A stretch of 64,000 nucleotides of DNA from positions 1 to 64,000 of the forward strand of contig NZ_JAGIAG010000012.1 of NCBI RefSeq assembly GCF_017744955.1, given 5' to 3'. The stretch's first letter is position 1. Every line of letters begins with the position of its first letter. Shown here piece by piece: positions 1 through 8,781 of this stretch. The notes under the pieces are model-generated. The model worked only from the letters and a program-made list of their open reading frames with translations. It was not told where the DNA came from and made no database searches. The position numbers and the translations under genes were made by a program. The DNA comes from Dokdonella sp. (GTDB lineage Bacteria > Pseudomonadota > Gammaproteobacteria > Xanthomonadales > Rhodanobacteraceae).

Positions 1-2867
1 ACCTGGCGCAGGTTGTCGCGCGTGTCGTAGACGTAGCCGGTGGTGGTATTGGCCGTGGCCGTGTCGACGCCGGCGAGGTTCTGGATCGTCTCGACCAGGC
101 GGTTGAGGCCGTCGTAGCGCTGTTTTGTGGTGACGCCGAGGCCGTCCTGCTGCAGCACGCGGTTGCCGTTGCCGTCGTAGCCGTCGGCGACGCCGGTGGC
201 GGACAGGCCCTGTGACAGCTCGACCGCGGTGCCAGCCGCGTTGTTCAGACGCACCAGTTGGCTCAGTGGGTTGTAGCTGCGGCTCAGGGCGCGCTTGATC
301 GTGCCGGACGGATCCTTGACCTGCTCGACGCGGCGGTTGCCGGCGGCGTCCAGGCACTGCGCGCTGCCGAGGCCGCCGGGGCAGTAGTCGATCGTGTTGT
401 TCTGGTTGTCGGCGATCTTGATCAGCCGGTGCGCGTCATCGTAGGTGTAGGCGAGGAAGGCGCCGTCGGGCTGGGTGACCTTCGTGACGTTGCCGACCGC
501 GTCGTAGTCGAGGTGCGTGGTCGCATCGCCCACGCCCGGCGTGGCGTTGGCGCGCACGCTGCGGTCGGTCAGCCAGCCGCGCACGTGATAGGCGAAGTCG
601 GTATACGTTCCGTTGGCGTCCTGGGTGCGCGTGACGCGGCCATTCTTGTCGTAGGTGACGTAGGTCGTGACCTGGCCGAGCGCGTTGGTCGCCTTCCACA
701 GGTCGCCCTTGCGGTGCGGGCAGGCGCCGTTGCTGGCGCAGGTCGCGTCGTCGGTCAGGTAGTAGGTATAGGTGGTGAGGTCGTCCTGGCCGGCCGTCAT
801 GCCGGTATCGCTGGCCGGGCGCGGGCCGTTGACCGAGCGGACCAGGCCGACCAGCGGGCAGGTGCCGGCGGTGACGTCGGCCGGTTCGCAGTAGGTCGTC
901 ACCGTGCGGCGCACCTTCGCGCCGGCGGGCGGGGCGCTCGTCGCGCTGCAGGGGTAGCTCATCGCCGGGGCGTCGGCGGGGTCGAGTTCGCAGCGCGCTG
1001 TGGCCTGGCCGCGGGGGTTATAGGCCCAGGTCGTCTTGGCTTCGACGGCGCCACTGGCATTCTTCGTCTTGCGCGAAACGGGGACGCGGAAGTCCGTATG
1101 CCACTGGGTCTCGATCGTGCGTTTCGGTGAGCCAGTACCGGAGGTATTCGAGGCCTCGACGCGCGAGGTCTCTTGACCGCGCGTGTTATAGCCGTAGTCC
1201 GTCGTCACGCCGTTGAAGTCCGTGACCAGGTCGCGATTGCCGTTGGTGTCGTAGGTGATGTTCGAGCTGCGGGTGATCGAGGAGCAGTTCGCAGTGGCGC
1301 AGTGGTCGGTGCCGGCGTCGCGCAGGATGCCGTTGTTGGCGATGAAGCGGCGGCGTTCGACCTGGCCGGACGGAGTGACGAGGATGGTGGAGCCGGTCGC
1401 CGACGTGTAGGTACCGTTGTAAGTCAGGGTCAGCAGGTCGGCGCCGCTGCCGTGGTATTCCTGGTAGGCACGACCTTGCGTGTTGTACTTGTAGGTGCCG
1501 TAGCGCTGCGCGCGCTCGTCGACGATGCCGGTCAGCAGATTGAAATAGGCGAAGTTGGCGGGAACGTGAGCGGCCTCGTCGTAGCGATACTCGCGCGTCG
1601 AACCGTCGGCGCGATCCACGAACTGAAGCAAACCGCTGTTGGTCGCTGGAAATCCGGGCGACTGGTTCGTCACATACCGGAAGTCGACGGCGGCGCCGGC
1701 TGGATCGGTGACCTGGATCAGAAACCCATCGGCGTCGTAGCGGAAATACAAGGATCGACCTTGCGCATTGGTCACGCGGACCAGAAGCCCCGGCCGCGGC
1801 GCTATCGCGGGCGGCGTCGAACCGTCGCTATACGTCAGCGTGGTGATTTGTCCATAGCGCTCAAGTGACTGCCAGACGCCGTGAGCGTCGTAACGATAGA
1901 TGGAATCGTCGGCGGCAACATAAATCCAGCCGGCACGGAGCCCACCGGATATGACCTCCTGCAAGGATTCCGACTTGTCCGCTCGCCCCACCCAGACACC
2001 ACCGCCCAACCGAAAGTGGCGATAGTCCCCGTCCGGGCGCACGACGTAGGCGTAGGTATCCTGACCCGCCGCCAGAGCGGGTTCCACCACAATGGAGCTC
2101 TGCCAGGAATGCCGCCAGTTCTGGCCAAGCTCCTCGAGGGCACGCTCGGCACCCGCCGACGAATAAAATCCGGTGCTCGAGTAGTAACGAAGAAAAGCCA
2201 GGGAAGCCGAACTGGAGGAGATGATATCGACTTCCGTCTCCATCTTCTGCCCACCTGCGCATTGAATGGGATTTCCTACCGGGCATACTTCGGGTTTGAT
2301 TCGCATACAAAGTGAATCAAGATGAGGTGAATATCCAGGAGGACAACCCACATCTCTATCCTGCTGAGAGAGCCCCAAAGCTTCCGAAGTATTTGTGCAA
2401 TTTTCCGCACTCCCATAACCAATATTTATGTCATAATTATTGGCCAAGAAACTATCTATCCGCAGAGTCCTCCCTACGACTTTTGTGCATTCATATGTTC
2501 TCACTGGCTCTTGACATACAGGTATGTGGATATTGGCTCGCCAAGCCTGCCACGCCATATCCTCTTCTTGGCATAAATTCTCAGATCCTGTAAGCGGCAA
2601 ATTGCACTCAGGAGTACTGGTAGAATTCGAGCTAGCTGCGAACCAATACCAAGGCCCTGTCAAAGGACTCACGCATTCGCTCTTTCCAATATCCAAAACC
2701 GGGCATGATTCCGGCGGTGACGGCGGGAACGAGCCTTCGCAATATACGACATTGTCAATTTCAGCCCTGGATTCGACCGAGAAGAACACTCCAAAGATCG
2801 CGCATACAGAAACAAGTATCGCGCTCGTCAAGCGCCGAATAAGATTGTTCTCCAATTCAATATTCAT
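1..2867 (-). CDS. RHS/YD-repeat secreted protein, C-terminus beyond the window
   Basis: The frame is open from an ATG at 2867-2865 to base 1 with no stop, so at least 955 residues are encoded and the C-terminal toxin or effector end lies outside. Residues about 10-35 form a signal peptide (hydrophobic AILVSVCAIFGVFF). Residues 36-200 are cysteine-rich (about a dozen Cys) and match no family I know. Near residue 198 the string VGNPIQCAGGQK followed by an E.D pair resembles the DUF6531 entry module of RHS proteins. After it come many YD repeats, for example IYRYDAHG, YFRYDADG, DYGYNTRG and YVYDTRD. Such proteins form a cocoon around a C-terminal cargo. The first 570 bases are clearly AT-richer than the repeat region and the neighbouring genes, which suggests a foreign or recombined 5' module. 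The SD is weak (GGGAAG). Confidence 0.85.
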   Translation of the reverse strand, partial: MNIELENNLIRRLTSAILVSVCAIFGVFFSVESRAEIDNVVYCEGSFPPSPPESCPVLDIGKSECVSPLTGPWYWFAASSNSTSTPECNLPLTGSENLCQEEDMAWQAWRANIHIPVCQEPVRTYECTKVVGRTLRIDSFLANNYDINIGYGSAENCTNTSEALGLSQQDRDVGCPPGYSPHLDSLCMRIKPEVCPVGNPIQCAGGQKMETEVDIISSSSASLAFLRYYSSTGFYSSAGAERALEELGQNWRHSWQSSIVVEPALAAGQDTYAYVVRPDGDYRHFRLGGGVWVGRADKSESLQEVISGGLRAGWIYVAADDSIYRYDAHGVWQSLERYGQITTLTYSDGSTPPAIAPRPGLLVRVTNAQGRSLYFRYDADGFLIQVTDPAGAAVDFRYVTNQSPGFPATNSGLLQFVDRADGSTREYRYDEAAHVPANFAYFNLLTGIVDERAQRYGTYKYNTQGRAYQEYHGSGADLLTLTYNGTYTSATGSTILVTPSGQVERRRFIANNGILRDAGTDHCATANCSSITRSSNITYDTNGNRDLVTDFNGVTTDYGYNTRGQETSRVEASNTSGTGSPKRTIETQWHTDFRVPVSRKTKNASGAVEAKTTWAYNPRGQATARCELDPADAPAMSYPCSATSAPPAGAKVRRTVTTYCEPADVTAGTCPLVGLVRSVNGPRPASDTGMTAGQDDLTTYTYYLTDDATCASNGACPHRKGDLWKATNALGQVTTYVTYDKNGRVTRTQDANGTYTDFAYHVRGWLTDRSVRANATPGVGDATTHLDYDAVGNVTKVTQPDGAFLAYTYDDAHRLIKIADNQNNTIDYCPGGLGSAQCLDAAGNRRVEQVKDPSGTIKRALSRSYNPLSQLVRLNNAAGTAVELSQGLSATGVADGYDGNGNRVLQQDGLGVTTKQRYDGLNRLVETIQNLAGVDTATANTTTGYVYDTRDNLRQ

Positions 2868-2961
2868 ATTAGAACTTCCCTGCTCAATTAACGGCCATAG
2901 AAGAATAATTTCTATTCCATCTTCTCAATACTCAACGAAAATCTTATTGCCCTCGTATTCA

Positions 2962-3999
2962 CTACTTGAAAATCTCCTTGTTCTTCGCGTACTGCCCCGC
3001 CTGCTGCCGCGTCACCAACCCCCGCTTCACCAGATCCTGCAAACACTGATCCAGCGTCTGCATGCCGTACTGACTGCCGGTCTGAATCGACGAATACATC
3101 TGCGCGACCTTGTCCTCGCGGATCAGGTTTCGGATCGCGGGAATGCCGACCATGATCTCGTGTGCAGCGATGCGGCCGCCGCCGACCTTCTTCAGCAGGC
3201 TCTGCGAGATCACCGCGCGCAGGGATTCCGACAGCATCGAGCGCACCATCGGCTTCTCGCCGGCGGGGAATACGTCGATGATGCGGTCGACCGTCTTTGC
3301 GGCGGAGCTGGTGTGCAGGGTCGCGAATACCAGATGGCCGGTTTCGGCCGCGGTGAGCGCGAGGCGGATCGTCTCGAGGTCGCGCAGCTCGCCGACCAGC
3401 ACGTAGTCCGGGTCCTCGCGCAGCGCCGAGCGAAGCGCCTCGTTGAAGCCGTGCGTGTCGCGGTGCACTTCGCGCTGATTGATCAGGCACTTCTGCGAGG
3501 TGTGCACGAACTCGATCGGGTCCTCGACCGAGAGGATGTGCGCGTACTCGTTCTTGTTGACGTGATCGACCATCGCCGCGAGCGTGGTCGACTTGCCCGA
3601 ACCCGTGGGACCGGTGACCAGGATCAGGCCCTGCGGCTGGGCGATCAGCTCCTTGAACACGCGCGGCGCGCCGAGGTCTTCGAGCGTGAGCACCTCGGCC
3701 GGAATGGTGCGGAACACCGCCGCCGAACCGCGGTTCTGGTTGAACGCGTTGACGCGGAAGCGCGCCAGGCTCGGGATCTCGAAGGAGAAATCGACCTCGA
3801 GGAATTCCTCGTAGTCGCGGCGCTGCTTGTCCGACATGATGTCGTAGATCAGCGCGTGGATCTGCTTGTGGTCGAGTGCCGGGATGTTGATGCGGCGCAC
3901 GTCGCCGTCGACGCGGATCATCGGCGGCAGGCCCGCCGAGAGGTGAAGATCGGAAGCCTTGTTCTTGACCGAAAACGCCAACAGCTCGGCGATGTCCAT
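2962..3999 (-). CDS. pilT: Twitching motility ATPase PilT
   Basis: This 345-residue protein is a full-length type IV pilus retraction ATPase, a cytoplasmic hexamer that depolymerises the pilin fibre. The N-terminal PAS-like domain starts MDIAELLAF and carries the typical ASDLHLSAG string. Walker A is GPTGSGKST (residues 130-138). The Asp-box and Walker B region includes EDPDYVLVGELRD, and the His box is TGHLVFATLHT. AIRNLIRE, a hallmark of PilT rather than PilB, is present near the C-terminus. It is divergent from yggS with 70 bp between the starts, the arrangement found in many Pseudomonas and Xanthomonas relatives. No pilU follows; the downstream neighbour is the unrelated RHS gene. Confidence 0.96.
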   Translation of the reverse strand: MDIAELLAFSVKNKASDLHLSAGLPPMIRVDGDVRRINIPALDHKQIHALIYDIMSDKQRRDYEEFLEVDFSFEIPSLARFRVNAFNQNRGSAAVFRTIPAEVLTLEDLGAPRVFKELIAQPQGLILVTGPTGSGKSTTLAAMVDHVNKNEYAHILSVEDPIEFVHTSQKCLINQREVHRDTHGFNEALRSALREDPDYVLVGELRDLETIRLALTAAETGHLVFATLHTSSAAKTVDRIIDVFPAGEKPMVRSMLSESLRAVISQSLLKKVGGGRIAAHEIMVGIPAIRNLIREDKVAQMYSSIQTGSQYGMQTLDQCLQDLVKRGLVTRQQAGQYAKNKEIFK

Positions 4000-4069
4000 G
4001 CGATTCCCCTAGCCCCTTCAAGCGATGGATTACGGCAGTATAGCCCGCCCCACCCTACGCAGACCGGCG

Positions 4070-4783
4070 ATGGATTTCTGCGAAACAGCCTACCAATCGA
4101 TCGGCACGCGCCTCGCCGCCGCACGCGCGGAACAGGGCCGCGACGTACGCCTGCTCGCGGTGTCGAAGACGCAGCCGGCGGCGGCGATTCGCGCGCAGTA
4201 CCGCCTAGGCCAGCGTGCGTTCGGCGAGAACTACGTGCAGGAGGCGATCGCCAAGCAGCGAGAGCTGGCTGCGCTCGACATCGGCGCGGAAGCGATCGAA
4301 TGGCATCTGATCGGACCGCTGCAATCGAACAAGGCGCGCGAGGCGGCGCGGCATTTCGACTGGCTGCAGAGCCTGGACCGCGAGAAGCTGATCGAACCCT
4401 TGTCGCGCCACCGTGCCGGTGCGCCGACGCCGTTGAACGTATTGATCCAGGTGAACGTCGACGACGAGGCGAGCAAGTCCGGTTGCGCGCCGGAGGTGGT
4501 CGCCGACCTCGCCCGCCGTGTCGCGCAGGCCGAGCATCTGCGCCTGCGCGGCCTGATGGCGATTCCCGAACCCGTCCCGGATGTCGATCGACGCCGTACC
4601 GCGTTCCGCCGCATGCGTGCGCTGTTCGACGCACTGCGCGCCGAGCATGCCGGCGTCGACACCTTGTCGATGGGCATGAGCGATGATTTCGAGCTCGCGA
4701 TCGCGGAAGGCGCGACCATGGTGCGGATCGGGTCCGCCCTGTTCGGCGCTCGCCCCGCTCCTTCTCCCGCGCATGGAAGATGA
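4070..4783 (+). CDS. yggS: Pyridoxal phosphate homeostasis protein (YggS/PLPBP family)
   Basis: A 237-residue member of the YggS/PROSC family, a cytosolic PLP-binding TIM-barrel protein that buffers vitamin B6 and amino-acid pools and has no established catalytic reaction. The PLP lysine is K33 in LLAVSKTQP. FGENYVQE, WHLIGPLQSNK, GLMAIP and the phosphate-binding SMGMSDDFELAI...VRIGSALFG are all in place. I chose the ATG at 4070 because an in-frame ATG at 4025 would add 15 non-conserved residues and run into the pilT promoter. It lies upstream of proC on the same strand, the usual order. Together with pdxH at 9240 this gives the window two B6-related genes. Confidence 0.94.
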   Translation: MDFCETAYQSIGTRLAAARAEQGRDVRLLAVSKTQPAAAIRAQYRLGQRAFGENYVQEAIAKQRELAALDIGAEAIEWHLIGPLQSNKAREAARHFDWLQSLDREKLIEPLSRHRAGAPTPLNVLIQVNVDDEASKSGCAPEVVADLARRVAQAEHLRLRGLMAIPEPVPDVDRRRTAFRRMRALFDALRAEHAGVDTLSMGMSDDFELAIAEGATMVRIGSALFGARPAPSPAHGR

Positions 4784-4971
4784 GGGCGTTCGGAACGTAG
4801 CTGCGACTACCCGCGGCTGCGCCCCGGTATAGCCACGCAATCCCGCATCGCGTCCGCTGCACGACCCGCTCCCGCCTCGGATGGACCTCTCCCGCCGCCG
4901 GAAAGGCGACATCGTGAACCAGCGCATGGCCTTGCTATGCTTGCCGGGAACATCGAAGACCGCACGGAAAC

Positions 4972-5823
4972 ATGCCCGTCAATCCCCAGCTCCCCCTCTC
5001 CAATCCCGGCCCCGCCATCACCTTCATCGGCGGCGGCAACATGGCACGCAGCCTGATCGGCGCGCTGGTACGCGGCGGCGCGCAACCCGCGTCGATCGCG
5101 GTGGTCGAGCCGAACGCCGACCTGCGCGGGACGCTCGCGCGCGATTTCGGCATCGCCGTCCACGAGCGCGCGGAGCAGACCTCCGGCGACGCGGACGTGA
5201 TCGTGCTCGCGGTCAAGCCGCAGGTGCTGAAGCAGGTCTGCCTCGATCTCGCGCCGCAGGTCGCGCAGTCGCGGCCGCTGATCCTCTCGATCGCCGCCGG
5301 CGTGCGCATCGCGCAACTGCGCGAATGGCTCGGCGTCGAGCTGCCGATCGTGCGCAGCATGCCGAACACGCCGGCGCTGATCGGCGCCGGCGCGACCGGA
5401 TTGATCGCCAACGCGGCGGCCGACGAAGTGCGGCGCGCGCAGGCGGAGGCGATCCTCGCCGCCGCCGGACGCACGGCGTGGATCGAGCGCGAGGAACTGA
5501 TGGACACGGTGACGGCGCTGTCCGGTTCGGGTCCGGCGTATTTCTTCCTGCTGGCGGAAGCGCTCGAGGACGCCGCCGTCGCCCAAGGCCTGCCGCGCGA
5601 GACCGCGCGCGCGCTGGCGACGCAGACCTGCCTCGGCGCCGGCCGCATGCTGGTCGAAAGCGGCGAGGCGCCGGCGACGCTGCGCGAACGCGTGACCTCG
5701 CCCGGCGGCACCACCGCGGCGGCGCTGGATGCGTTCGCCAACGGCGGCCTGCGCGAACTCGCCGCGGCGGCGATCGACGCCGCCGTCGTGCGCGGACGCG
5801 AACTCGCCGCGGCGCAGGGCTAG
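4972..5823 (+). CDS. proC: Pyrroline-5-carboxylate reductase
   Basis: This 283-residue protein catalyses the last step of proline synthesis, NAD(P)H-dependent reduction of 1-pyrroline-5-carboxylate. The N-terminal Rossmann motif is FIGGGNMARSLIGAL (from about residue 18). VLAVKPQ, SIAAGV, VRSMPNTPALIGAGATGL and the C-terminal dimer domain with TALSGSGPAYFF and RVTSPGGTTAAAL are all present, so the enzyme looks complete and functional. It sits 188 bp after yggS and 10 bp before yggT, with which it is probably co-transcribed. Confidence 0.96.
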   Translation: MPVNPQLPLSNPGPAITFIGGGNMARSLIGALVRGGAQPASIAVVEPNADLRGTLARDFGIAVHERAEQTSGDADVIVLAVKPQVLKQVCLDLAPQVAQSRPLILSIAAGVRIAQLREWLGVELPIVRSMPNTPALIGAGATGLIANAAADEVRRAQAEAILAAAGRTAWIEREELMDTVTALSGSGPAYFFLLAEALEDAAVAQGLPRETARALATQTCLGAGRMLVESGEAPATLRERVTSPGGTTAAALDAFANGGLRELAAAAIDAAVVRGRELAAAQG

Positions 5824-5833
5824 GAGCGCAACG

Positions 5834-6412
5834 ATGGGCTACCTCGCCAGTGCTGCACAGATCCTCGTCAACTTCGCCTTCGTCCTGCTGATCTCGCTGA
5901 TCGTGCTGCGCGTGCTGCTGCAGATCGTGCGCGCGAACTTCTACAACCCGGTCTGCCAGTTCCTGTACAGGATCACCAACCCGGTGCTGATGCCGATGCG
6001 CAAGCTGATTCCGGCCTGGCGCAATCTCGACCTCGCCGGCGTGCTGCTGGCGTGGCTGCTCTGCGCGCTCAAGCTGTACCTGCTCTACGTGCTCGACGGG
6101 CGTCATCTCGGCCTGGCCGGACTGCCGCTGATCGCGCTGGCCGACCTGCTCGACTTCCTGCTGATGCTGTACTTCGGACTGATCCTGGTGCGCGTGCTGC
6201 TCAGCTTCGTCAACGTCGACCGCGCCAATCCGGTGGTGCCGCTGATCTACCAGCTCGCCGATCCGGTGCTGCGACCGATCCGCAAGCGCCTGCCCGCAGT
6301 CGCGGGGCTCGACCTGTCGCCGATGGTCGTCATGCTGGTGATCCTGCTCGCGCGCGTGCTGCTGGTCGGGCCGGTGCTCGACTTCGGCTTGCGCCTGTCG
6401 CAGGGCGCCTGA
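5834..6412 (+). CDS. yggT: YggT family integral membrane protein
   Basis: The 192-residue product has two YGGT repeats, each a pair of hydrophobic helices around a polar loop. The first runs through FVLLISLIVLRVLLQIV and ends near NPVLMPMRK. The second runs through LLMLYFGLILVRVLLSFV and ends near DPVLRPIRKRLP. The family is linked to osmotic stress and, in plastids, to cytochrome assembly and division; the bacterial role is not settled. The start at 5834 is supported by TAGGAGCGCAACG just upstream, where the proC stop codon overlaps the Shine-Dalgarno sequence. It is the third gene of the yggS-proC-yggT unit. Confidence 0.92.
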   Translation: MGYLASAAQILVNFAFVLLISLIVLRVLLQIVRANFYNPVCQFLYRITNPVLMPMRKLIPAWRNLDLAGVLLAWLLCALKLYLLYVLDGRHLGLAGLPLIALADLLDFLLMLYFGLILVRVLLSFVNVDRANPVVPLIYQLADPVLRPIRKRLPAVAGLDLSPMVVMLVILLARVLLVGPVLDFGLRLSQGA

Positions 6413-6422
6413 GGCGAACGCG

Positions 6423-6824
6423 ATGGACCCGGTCGCGATCACGTTCACGTCGGTCGCCGCGCAGCTGTTCGTCGCCGACGTGCGCGCCTCGTGCGCCTAC
6501 TTCGCCGGCACGCTCGGCTTCACCGTCGACTTCGTCTACGGCGAGCCGCCGTTCTACGCGCAAGTCTCGCGCGATCGCGCGCCGCTCGCGTTGCGGCTGG
6601 TGCACGGGCCTGTCTTCGTCGACGACGTGCGCATCCGTGAGGAGCTGCTGTCGGCGGCGATCACCGTCGACACCACGGCGGAGATCGAACAGCTCTTCCT
6701 CGACTATCAGGCGAGCGGCGCGCGCTTTCATCGGACGCTGCGCGAGGAACCCTGGGGTGCGCGCACCTTCGTCGTGCTCGATCCCGACGGCAATCTGATC
6801 CTGTTCGCCGGCCCCGCCGGCTAG
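6423..6824 (+). CDS. VOC superfamily (glyoxalase/bleomycin resistance-like) protein
   Basis: A 133-residue single-domain protein with the paired beta-alpha-beta-beta-beta modules of the VOC fold. The first module reads QLFVADVRASCAYFAGTLGF and the second ends PWGARTFVVLDPDGNLILFA, a very typical VOC close. Histidine and glutamate candidates for metal binding are present (H in LRLVHGP, E near the middle), but the metal site cannot be assigned with confidence. Members include glyoxalases, extradiol dioxygenases and drug-binding proteins; the substrate is unknown here. It begins 10 bp after yggT and may be the last gene of that transcript. Confidence 0.85.
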   Translation: MDPVAITFTSVAAQLFVADVRASCAYFAGTLGFTVDFVYGEPPFYAQVSRDRAPLALRLVHGPVFVDDVRIREELLSAAITVDTTAEIEQLFLDYQASGARFHRTLREEPWGARTFVVLDPDGNLILFAGPAG

Positions 6825-6943
6825 CGCTCGAAGGCCTGCTCGCGCGCGTCCACGTCATGCCCGCGAACGCGGGCATCCATGGAAGCGCTCGAATTTCCCG
6901 CGCCCGTAGGCAACGCACTGAGCCGGGCGCTCGAGCGCGCCCG

Positions 6944-7753
6944 TCATCCGGCGCTTCGCTGCGCCCATGCGGCCACGATGCGGTGGATCGCATCGAGTCC
7001 ATCGAACAGCGCCGCCGGTCCCGGCTGCAGGATGATCGGCGACTTGATCTCGTGCAGCTCGCCGTCGCGCACGGCCGGGATCGCATCCCAGCCCGGTCGC
7101 GCGGCGACCTTGTCCGGCCGGAATTTCTTGCCGCACCAGGAACCGAGGATCAGGTCCGGCGCACGCCGCACGACTTCGTCCGCATCGGCGAGGATGCGGT
7201 CGCGGGCGAGCGGCCGCTCGGCGCGTTCGGGAAAGACGTCGTCGCCGCCGGCGATGCGGATCAGTTCGGCGACCCAGCGGATGCCGGTGATCGGCGGCTC
7301 GTCCCATTCCTCGAAATACACGCGCGGACGCCGCGGCAGCGCGGCGGCGGCCTTCCCGACTTCGGCCAGGTGCGCCTCGGCGCGGCGCGCATACGCCTCC
7401 GCGCGTTCGGACGCGCCGACCAGCGCGCCAAGGCGGCGGATGTAGTCGACGATGCCGGCGACGCTGCGGTGGTTGCTGATCCAGACCTCGACGCCGGCCT
7501 TGACCAGATCGCGCGCAATCTCGGCCTGGATGTCGGAAAAGCCGATCACGAAATCCGGTTCGAGAGCGAGGATCGCGTCGATCTTCGCGCTGGTGAACGC
7601 GGAGACCTTCGGCTTCTCCTTGCGCGCACGCGCCGGCCGCACGGTGAACCCGGAGATGCCGACGATGCGCTCCTGCTCGCCGAGCGCGTACAGCACCTCG
7701 GTCGGTTCTTCGGTCAGGCAGACGATGCGGCGTGGGCCGATGAGGGAAGACAT
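6944..7753 (-). CDS. BtuF-like substrate-binding family protein without signal peptide
   Basis: This 269-residue protein belongs to the periplasmic-binding fold seen in the B12 and siderophore ABC transporters (Peripla_BP_2). RIVCLTEEPTEVLYALG, AILALEPDFVIGF, ISNHRSVAGIVDYIRRLG and IVAAW are typical. The N-terminus chosen (MSSLIGPRR at 7753) has no signal peptide, and the longer in-frame start at 7792 does not add one. No permease or ATPase gene is nearby. It may therefore act in the cytoplasm, as has been proposed for solitary cobalamin-binding homologues, or be exported by an unrecognised route. Its ligand cannot be read from sequence. Confidence 0.82.
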   Translation of the reverse strand: MSSLIGPRRIVCLTEEPTEVLYALGEQERIVGISGFTVRPARARKEKPKVSAFTSAKIDAILALEPDFVIGFSDIQAEIARDLVKAGVEVWISNHRSVAGIVDYIRRLGALVGASERAEAYARRAEAHLAEVGKAAAALPRRPRVYFEEWDEPPITGIRWVAELIRIAGGDDVFPERAERPLARDRILADADEVVRRAPDLILGSWCGKKFRPDKVAARPGWDAIPAVRDGELHEIKSPIILQPGPAALFDGLDAIHRIVAAWAQRSAG

Positions 7754-7788
7754 GCGGCGATTGTCGCACGCATCACCGCTCGTCCCGT

Positions 7789-8775
7789 TCAACCGTCGAT
7801 CGGATACAACCCGTCGGCGAACGCGTCGCCGTGATAGCCCTTGATGCCGATCGCCTGCGCCAGCGGGCTGCGCGGATCCTCGCCGGCACGCAGCCGCGCG
7901 AGCAGGTGCGCGAAGTCGTAGCGCGGACGCCAGCCGAGTTCTTCGCGCGCTCGGGCGTTGACGTAGACGCGATCGATCGACGCGTGCATGCGCCAGCCGA
8001 GTGGCGCGTAGGCCGCTTCGTATTCCGGTACGCGCCGGCGCACCACCGCGGGCGCGTCGGCGCGCAGCTCGGCCAGGTCTTCAGGCAGGAACGGCGTGGT
8101 CGCGCTGAGGATGTAGCGGCCGAAGCCGATCGCCGGCGCGCGCTCGATCGCGAGCAGGTGCGCGTCGACCAGGTCCTGCACGTCGGCGCGGCGATAGAGG
8201 AACTCGTTCGCCTTCAGGTTCGCGTCGAGGTAGACGTCGCGCCGCTGCGGATCGTCGTCCGGCTCGGGAAAGAAACGCGAGGTGCGCAGCACCAGGCACG
8301 GCAGGCGCTGCTTGCGATGGAACAGCCGGCACAGGTCCTCGGCCGCGGTCTTGGTCGCGCCGTAGATGTTCTTCGCGACCGGCGCGACGTCCTCGGTGAT
8401 CCACGCCGCCGGCGCGCCGGGTGGCGGCACCAGGGCATCGCCGAACGCGCTGGTGGTGCTGGTGAACACGAACGCGGCGACACCGTTCGCGGCGGCGGCT
8501 TCGAGCAGGTTCAAGGTGCCGCTGATGTTGGTGTCGACGAAATCCTGCCGCGCGTGCGTGGCGACGTGCGGCTTGTGCAGGGTCGCCGTGTGCAGCACGG
8601 CCTGCACGCCCTGCATCGCGCGCTCGACGAAGGCGCGGTCGACGATCGAACCGACCCGGTCGGTGTACGGCGAGGCGACGAGGTCGAGCCCGATTGCTGC
8701 ACGCCCCTGTGCGCGCAGACTGCGCATCAGGGCTTCGCCGAGGTGGCCGGCGCTGCCGGTGACGAGAATGCTCAT
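7789..8775 (-). CDS. NAD-dependent epimerase/dehydratase (extended SDR)
   Basis: A 328-residue extended short-chain dehydrogenase/reductase. The nucleotide-binding motif is TGSAGHLGEAL at residues 6-16, close to the canonical TGxxGxxG. HTATLHKP, FTSTTSAFG and the catalytic YGATK (YxxxK) follow, with LVLRTSRFFPEP as the variable sugar or substrate region. Such enzymes act on nucleotide sugars or related polyols; the lack of surrounding polysaccharide genes leaves the substrate open. It is encoded between an acetyltransferase gene (6 bp upstream) and the BtuF-like gene, so it likely belongs to one minus-strand transcript with pdxH. Confidence 0.9.
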   Translation of the reverse strand: MSILVTGSAGHLGEALMRSLRAQGRAAIGLDLVASPYTDRVGSIVDRAFVERAMQGVQAVLHTATLHKPHVATHARQDFVDTNISGTLNLLEAAAANGVAAFVFTSTTSAFGDALVPPPGAPAAWITEDVAPVAKNIYGATKTAAEDLCRLFHRKQRLPCLVLRTSRFFPEPDDDPQRRDVYLDANLKANEFLYRRADVQDLVDAHLLAIERAPAIGFGRYILSATTPFLPEDLAELRADAPAVVRRRVPEYEAAYAPLGWRMHASIDRVYVNARAREELGWRPRYDFAHLLARLRAGEDPRSPLAQAIGIKGYHGDAFADGLYPIDG

Positions 8776-8781
8776 GGTCGA

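Noticed and set aside
2524-4686. Plus-strand 720-codon frame
   Set aside because: Crosses the RHS N-terminus and pilT in antisense and yggS out of frame; no domain.
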